Shown here piece after piece: positions 21,515 through 26,013 of a stretch of DNA of 26,013 bases. The DNA comes from GCA-020356105 sp041602815 (lineage in GTDB: Bacteria > Pseudomonadota > Alphaproteobacteria > UBA8366 > JADFVY01), in NCBI GenBank assembly GCA_041602815.1, contig JBFIFO010000040.1, forward strand, positions 1 to 26,013. The letters are read 5' to 3'. The position numbers were made by a program, and so were the translations under genes. The notes below the pieces were generated by a model. The model had not been told where the DNA came from and ran no database searches. It saw nothing but the letters and a program-made list of their open reading frames with translations. Each line of letters opens with the position of its first letter. Within the stretch, counting starts at the first letter, position 1.

Positions 21515-24400
21515 CTAACAGTCCGTCCAGCCGGCGTTGCTCCATTGCTCGAAGCACTTCTTTTGGCAAGTTGTGCCGGCCCGCGGGTCGTCAATTAGGC
21601 CAAACGGGAAACCCGCGCATTGCCCCGAAAGCCGGCTCGCCGGCTCTGTCTGATGGCAATCGGCGTCCGTCTCATCCTTCCACCCGTCACCGTCGTTGTC
21701 GATGCCATCGTGGCAGATCTCGTCGGTTTCCAGGTTGCGCGTCCACCAGAATTTCTGCGAGGACGGGCCCGTCTTCCATACGCCCTTCTGCGGCGGGCCC
21801 GAGGGACCCGCGCCGACCTCTTCGTCGGTCTTGTCATAGACCGTTGCATCAAAGGTATAGGTGAGGCGCTCGTACTGTCCCCAGCGGCCCTTGAAATCGA
21901 GCCATTCGGGATCGACGACACGCTGCTGCAAGTTGCCCTCCTCGTCGAAAACCGCCTCGGTCGCGACGATGACGTAGCTGCCGGGCCGGAAGCTCTCGAA
22001 TTCGGGGCCACCATCGGCGGTCAGGTCGATCAGATCGACATCGACGTGGCCGAACCCGAAGCTCGTGTGAGCGACCCGCTTGTATTCATGGTTGCCGAAG
22101 AGATCACCCGTATTTGGATAGTGGGCGTGCGAATCGCGCGCCGAATAGACGATCGGGTGCCCGCCAGCAAACTGGATGCGGCTTCCGAACTGCGTGCTCG
22201 TCACCCATTCCGCGAAATCGTGGCGGGACAGGTTGATGGCCGCCAGCTGCCTGGGATCGTTGACGATGCGCAGCGTCACCTGCTCCCAGTCGCCGTAATG
22301 CCGGCCACGCGTGATCAGCTCAACATAGGCGAACTGAAACACACCGACATCGACCGAGAATTTCCCCGGACCGTTGTACGGGTAAAAGAACCAGAACTGA
22401 AGCTCGGTGAATAGGTGGTTCCACTGTCGCACGTGCACGAACGCCTTCGCCCGACTCATATCTCCCGATGACGGAGCCAAACCATCGCAGGGATCACAAC
22501 TACTGAGAAACGGAGGTTGCGTCTTTTCTTGGAATATCATGTTGGGGTCGTCGTACCGCTGTCCGAGATTAAAGAACAGCCAGTGCTTGTGCCGGTCCTC
22601 GTTGAAGTCCCCTTGGTTGATCTCGATGAGGTGTGCGAGGTCCGCATCAACGAGGTCTGCAACGTCGCGCATCAGTGTGGCTGCGGACGTCGCTTCGCGG
22701 CCCCGCACGTCGACGGTGATCGTAGCGAAATCGCCGGTATTATCTGCGATGCCCCAGGTCAGATCGGTCACCGTATCCAGCGTGTGCTCCGGATCGTCCA
22801 TGAGGTACCTCTCGAGCGGATGGATGCGGATGATGGGGCCGAAATCCTGCACCATCTGATCGATCTGCTCCGGTCCCGGCGCATGCGAGGTGCAGCCTTG
22901 GTACGACTTCTTGACGGCGTTGGCATCGATCACGAAGACGTTCCCCGTCGGCACGGCGAACAGATTCCGTATTGCGGTGAACGTGCCGATGAATATCCCG
23001 TCATCGTCATCGGGCACGATCTGCCAGGCTCCGATATCTTGGTCGCCTCCGCTTCCCCGGTCGTTGTAGATCTGGTTTCCGACCTTGCCCGGAAGTACCA
23101 GATCCTGCCGCACGCAGCTGACCTCGTCGGTGGCCGGCTGGCTGTAGCCGTGCTGAGTGACGACGCCGAGGCTGGCGTAGCCCTCGGGACAGAGCGGCTG
23201 CCACATCGACCCGTCGAGATCGGCACCAGATCCGACATCTCTCCAGATTTCCTGGTAGCCGGTCGGCGCAGCGAGCGCCCCGGGCTCCAGCTCGCGGGCC
23301 GCGAACATGAAGCCGCGGGGAACCCCGAAATCTCCCTGTCCGTAATGGCCGAGCGCCCGGTAGCCTTCGGGCGCGATCGGCCGATAGAAGGCTCCGTCGA
23401 CGAAGGCGCCGCTGCCCTTGTCCCACCAGCGCAGCTCAAACTCGTCGACATAGATCAGATCAAGCGCCGCGTCCGTGAAGTCGAGCTCGACGTTTTCGTG
23501 TGCGACGTTACCGGCAAGATCGCGGGCCGCGACGCTAATGCTGTTCTGTCCTTCGGACAGATGAACATCGCAAGTATAGGACGCGCCATCCAGTGGCCGC
23601 GGCGCCCCGTTGCATATCAGTTCGGCAATTCCCGACAGGCTATCTGCGGCAGTTCCAGAAAGCGTGACCTGCGGGTCACAGGCGGCGTCGTCGGGTACGC
23701 TGACAGCCAGGTCCGGCGGGGTCCGGTCGATGTTCAGGATAACGGACGCGCTGGCGCTGTTGCCGGCATTGTCGACCGCCGTTCCCGTGACGATCTGGCC
23801 GGCCCCCTCGGCGCTCACGACGATCGGGTCCGGGCAAGAGGCGATGCCGCTGGTTGCATCCACGCACTCGAAGCGCACGGTCACGGCGGCATTGTTCCAG
23901 CCATGTGCGTTGGGACCGGGATCCGCCGTGGCGACGATGGTCGGCGGATCGTTGTCGATGCCGATGATCTGTATGGTCATGCCGCTGCCCGGCGCACCGC
24001 GCAACTCGAGGGCAAGCAGATTGTCGTTCAGCAAGACGACCGGGATCTCAAGCGGTGGACTCGCGTGTCGACGACCGCGCTCGCGAAAGTCGCCGGGCGC
24101 GAGAACGAGCTTCCCGTTCAGGCGAACAACGGCGCTGGTCAGGCGCTTCCCGGAAAGCCCCGACATATCGTGGCCGACGACCCGAAGGGTGTAGGTCGTA
24201 TCGGGATCGAGGACCGAAAAGGATTTCGACACGACCACCGGCTTTCCGGTCGAGCGCGTGTATTCTTCGGGCCCGAAGACCGAAAAGGTCCCCGACTGGG
24301 CAAGGACGTCAGTGGCAAGCGCGGTGCTAATTGCGACGGCGAGGACGATCGCCGTTCCATAGACCTGGGCTTCGCAGAATGCGCGCGACTTCGATGTCAT
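21515..24400 (-). CDS. Large secreted multi-domain protein: Ig-like domains, Vps62/DUF946-like region, Asp-rich metal-binding C-terminus
   Basis: A 961-residue exported protein with a signal peptide of about 35 residues (ending VLAQ-SGT). Residues 36-148 form an unassigned beta-rich domain. Two Ig-like domains follow, at about 150-226 (ends NILNIDRTPP) and 227-308, with the AVDNAGNSAS and ARDLAGNVA strands typical of bacterial Ig folds. From about 320 to 860 it resembles Vps62/DUF946. Three repeats (321-370, 381-433 and 442-492) share W-D-x-GSGA-x-x-DG and PEGYxxLG. Later come HYGDWEQVTLRI (701-712) and YSARDSHAHYP (752-762), the most diagnostic motifs. The C-terminus has HDGIDNDGDGWKDETDADC (897-915), an Asp-rich probable calcium-binding motif, then a Cys-rich tail ending in Cys961. 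GGGAGGTAACAA precedes the ATG, a strong start. No protease or hydrolase motif is visible. Function unknown. Confidence 0.85.
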   Translation of the reverse strand: MTSKSRAFCEAQVYGTAIVLAVAISTALATDVLAQSGTFSVFGPEEYTRSTGKPVVVSKSFSVLDPDTTYTLRVVGHDMSGLSGKRLTSAVVRLNGKLVLAPGDFRERGRRHASPPLEIPVVLLNDNLLALELRGAPGSGMTIQIIGIDNDPPTIVATADPGPNAHGWNNAAVTVRFECVDATSGIASCPDPIVVSAEGAGQIVTGTAVDNAGNSASASVILNIDRTPPDLAVSVPDDAACDPQVTLSGTAADSLSGIAELICNGAPRPLDGASYTCDVHLSEGQNSISVAARDLAGNVAHENVELDFTDAALDLIYVDEFELRWWDKGSGAFVDGAFYRPIAPEGYRALGHYGQGDFGVPRGFMFAARELEPGALAAPTGYQEIWRDVGSGADLDGSMWQPLCPEGYASLGVVTQHGYSQPATDEVSCVRQDLVLPGKVGNQIYNDRGSGGDQDIGAWQIVPDDDDGIFIGTFTAIRNLFAVPTGNVFVIDANAVKKSYQGCTSHAPGPEQIDQMVQDFGPIIRIHPLERYLMDDPEHTLDTVTDLTWGIADNTGDFATITVDVRGREATSAATLMRDVADLVDADLAHLIEINQGDFNEDRHKHWLFFNLGQRYDDPNMIFQEKTQPPFLSSCDPCDGLAPSSGDMSRAKAFVHVRQWNHLFTELQFWFFYPYNGPGKFSVDVGVFQFAYVELITRGRHYGDWEQVTLRIVNDPRQLAAINLSRHDFAEWVTSTQFGSRIQFAGGHPIVYSARDSHAHYPNTGDLFGNHEYKRVAHTSFGFGHVDVDLIDLTADGGPEFESFRPGSYVIVATEAVFDEEGNLQQRVVDPEWLDFKGRWGQYERLTYTFDATVYDKTDEEVGAGPSGPPQKGVWKTGPSSQKFWWTRNLETDEICHDGIDNDGDGWKDETDADCHQTEPASRLSGQCAGFPFGLIDDPRAGTTCQKKCFEQWSNAGWTDC

Positions 24401-25334
24401 TTGTTACCTCCCTGGACCGTTCTGTCGGCCGCCCGCAATGGGCGGCCATCCGCCTTGTTCGTAAAAGGTCGGTCCGTGGGATGCAGGCACCGGGGACGTG
24501 CGTTTTTTTCCATCAGGCAGTTGCCCGATGCCCCATCAGGAAAGCGGGATCGTCACGCGTTTCTCAAAGGTCGTGGCGGCTTTCAGGATTCCGCCACCGC
24601 GTTGGATGCGAGCTTGATCAAGATACGTGCCCGCCAACCTACCCACCATGGCCTCCTATTATTGGCCCGGGCATCAAGGAAGAGGCCGTACTCGCCGACC
24701 ATCGAGGTCGGACTCGACACCGAGGCCATTTTGTCGATCTTAGCGGCCTTCGATAGCGGAGCAACAAAATTTTAAAACATGCAAGAAAATCGCCATAATA
24801 CATTACGAAGGGGCCGTCATTTGAAATTTCGGAACTGCCGCTCAAACGATGACAGTGACTTCGCGACAGGCGAGAGCGCCGAATACATACGCCGAGATCG
24901 GTGTACGGGCGGAGGTTCATTGACAGTCCGTTGCATGACGGTGGTACTTGGTCAGGATTGGCCGGGCAGAAGGGCCAGCAGGAACGCCGGACACAGGTTG
25001 GGGTCTTAAGAGGCGGTGCCGACATCGCCTTCCCCCGTTTTGCTGTTGGGTGGAGAGCGAACATATATCCCCTGCAGGGCATTTGGGTGAGACGTTGTTT
25101 CCGCAGGAATTCAATCCGGGCCCGACGTCGATAACACGGATGGCCCTGCCGCCACCTGCCGCGTCCTGCGGGGAATTCCCACCTGCCGCACCGACGGTTC
25201 AGCGCGCGCCGTGAATGCCGATACACCCCTTGCACCGGCACCGCCGCTCGGCCACAATCGCCGTCGCCGGACATGCGCCAACCTGACCAAAAACCGATCC
25301 TCGACGACATACTCCGTGCGAGCGGAGGCGGCTT
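24401..25334. other. 934-bp region without a convincing gene, between the 961-residue protein gene and mutL
   Basis: I see no protein with recognisable similarity here. Near the left end are the ribosome-binding site and leader hairpin of the 961-residue gene. A 7-bp inverted repeat is at 24573-24597, and CCATCAGG occurs twice (24510 and 24533). GCAC/GTGC followed by seven T residues at 24493-24508 looks like a weak plus-strand terminator. Around 24765-24830 there is an AT-rich segment, where TTTAAA (24771-24776), 17 bp and CATAAT (24794-24799) resembles a plus-strand promoter and TATTAT a minus-strand -10. The final part, to 25334, is the leader of mutL. A decayed gene or a small RNA cannot be excluded. 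Confidence 0.5.
24427..24447 (-). promoter_or_regulatory. Perfect 8-bp hairpin in the leader of the 961-residue protein gene
   Basis: GGCCGCCC, a 5-nt loop and GGGCGGCC form a perfect 8-bp stem 26 bp upstream of the ATG and about 15 bp before the ribosome-binding site. It would be present in the mRNA leader if transcription begins farther upstream. No T tract follows, so it is not a typical terminator. An effect on translation or mRNA stability is possible. Confidence 0.5.

Positions 25335-26013
<679 letters not shown>

Noticed and set aside
22517..24775. Plus-strand open frame of 752 codons opposite the Ig/Vps62 gene
   Set aside because: It is antisense to a gene with a signal peptide, recognisable domains and a strong ribosome-binding site. 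Its translation shows no domain, and such frames are common in GC-rich DNA.

Overview
The window is GC-rich chromosomal DNA from what looks like a Rhodospirillales-type alphaproteobacterium. The main reasons are a DUF3035 (BamF-type) lipoprotein gene, the order ileS-lspA-DUF3035-M16-M16 followed further on by mutL, and a Zur-like Fur-family regulator of alphaproteobacterial type. I saw no tRNA, rRNA, CRISPR array, prophage or intact insertion sequence. The taxonomic placement is inferred from gene content, not from a database search.

Left part (1-5.2 kb). The 3' end of a homocysteine S-methyltransferase gene meets three minus-strand genes: a four-helix membrane protein, a class V PLP aminotransferase, and a zur-like regulator that lies 5 bp upstream of the aminotransferase in an apparent operon. 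An AT-rich promoter region then precedes a membrane-bound PAS sensor histidine kinase with no response regulator beside it.

Central housekeeping block (5.3-14.9 kb, all plus strand). It holds a MaoC/PhaJ-type enoyl-CoA hydratase with palindromic repeats upstream, ribF (FMN/FAD synthesis), ileS, lspA (lipoprotein signal peptidase), a DUF3035 lipoprotein, a catalytic M16 protease overlapping by 4 nt a second M16 gene without the zinc motif, and a zinc-ribbon/transmembrane protein. The theme after ileS is envelope biogenesis and quality control.

Right part (14.9-25.3 kb). Between the housekeeping block and mutL, ordinary genes (pgi and a GFA-family gene) alternate with an accessory set of exported proteins, all on the minus strand. 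These are an LVIVD-repeat beta-propeller with an inserted PA domain, a small signal-peptide protein, a choice-of-anchor B type LVIVD protein, and a 961-residue secreted protein. The last one combines Ig-like domains, a Vps62/DUF946-like region with three internal repeats, and a C-terminal Asp-rich putative metal-binding motif in a Cys-rich tail. These genes are separated by strong inverted repeats, and one is preceded by a 12-bp direct repeat. This exported set is the most unusual content of the window. Its function cannot be read from sequence, and I describe it as a candidate cell-surface or extracellular module only.

The window ends inside mutL, whose conserved N-terminal ATPase motifs are intact.
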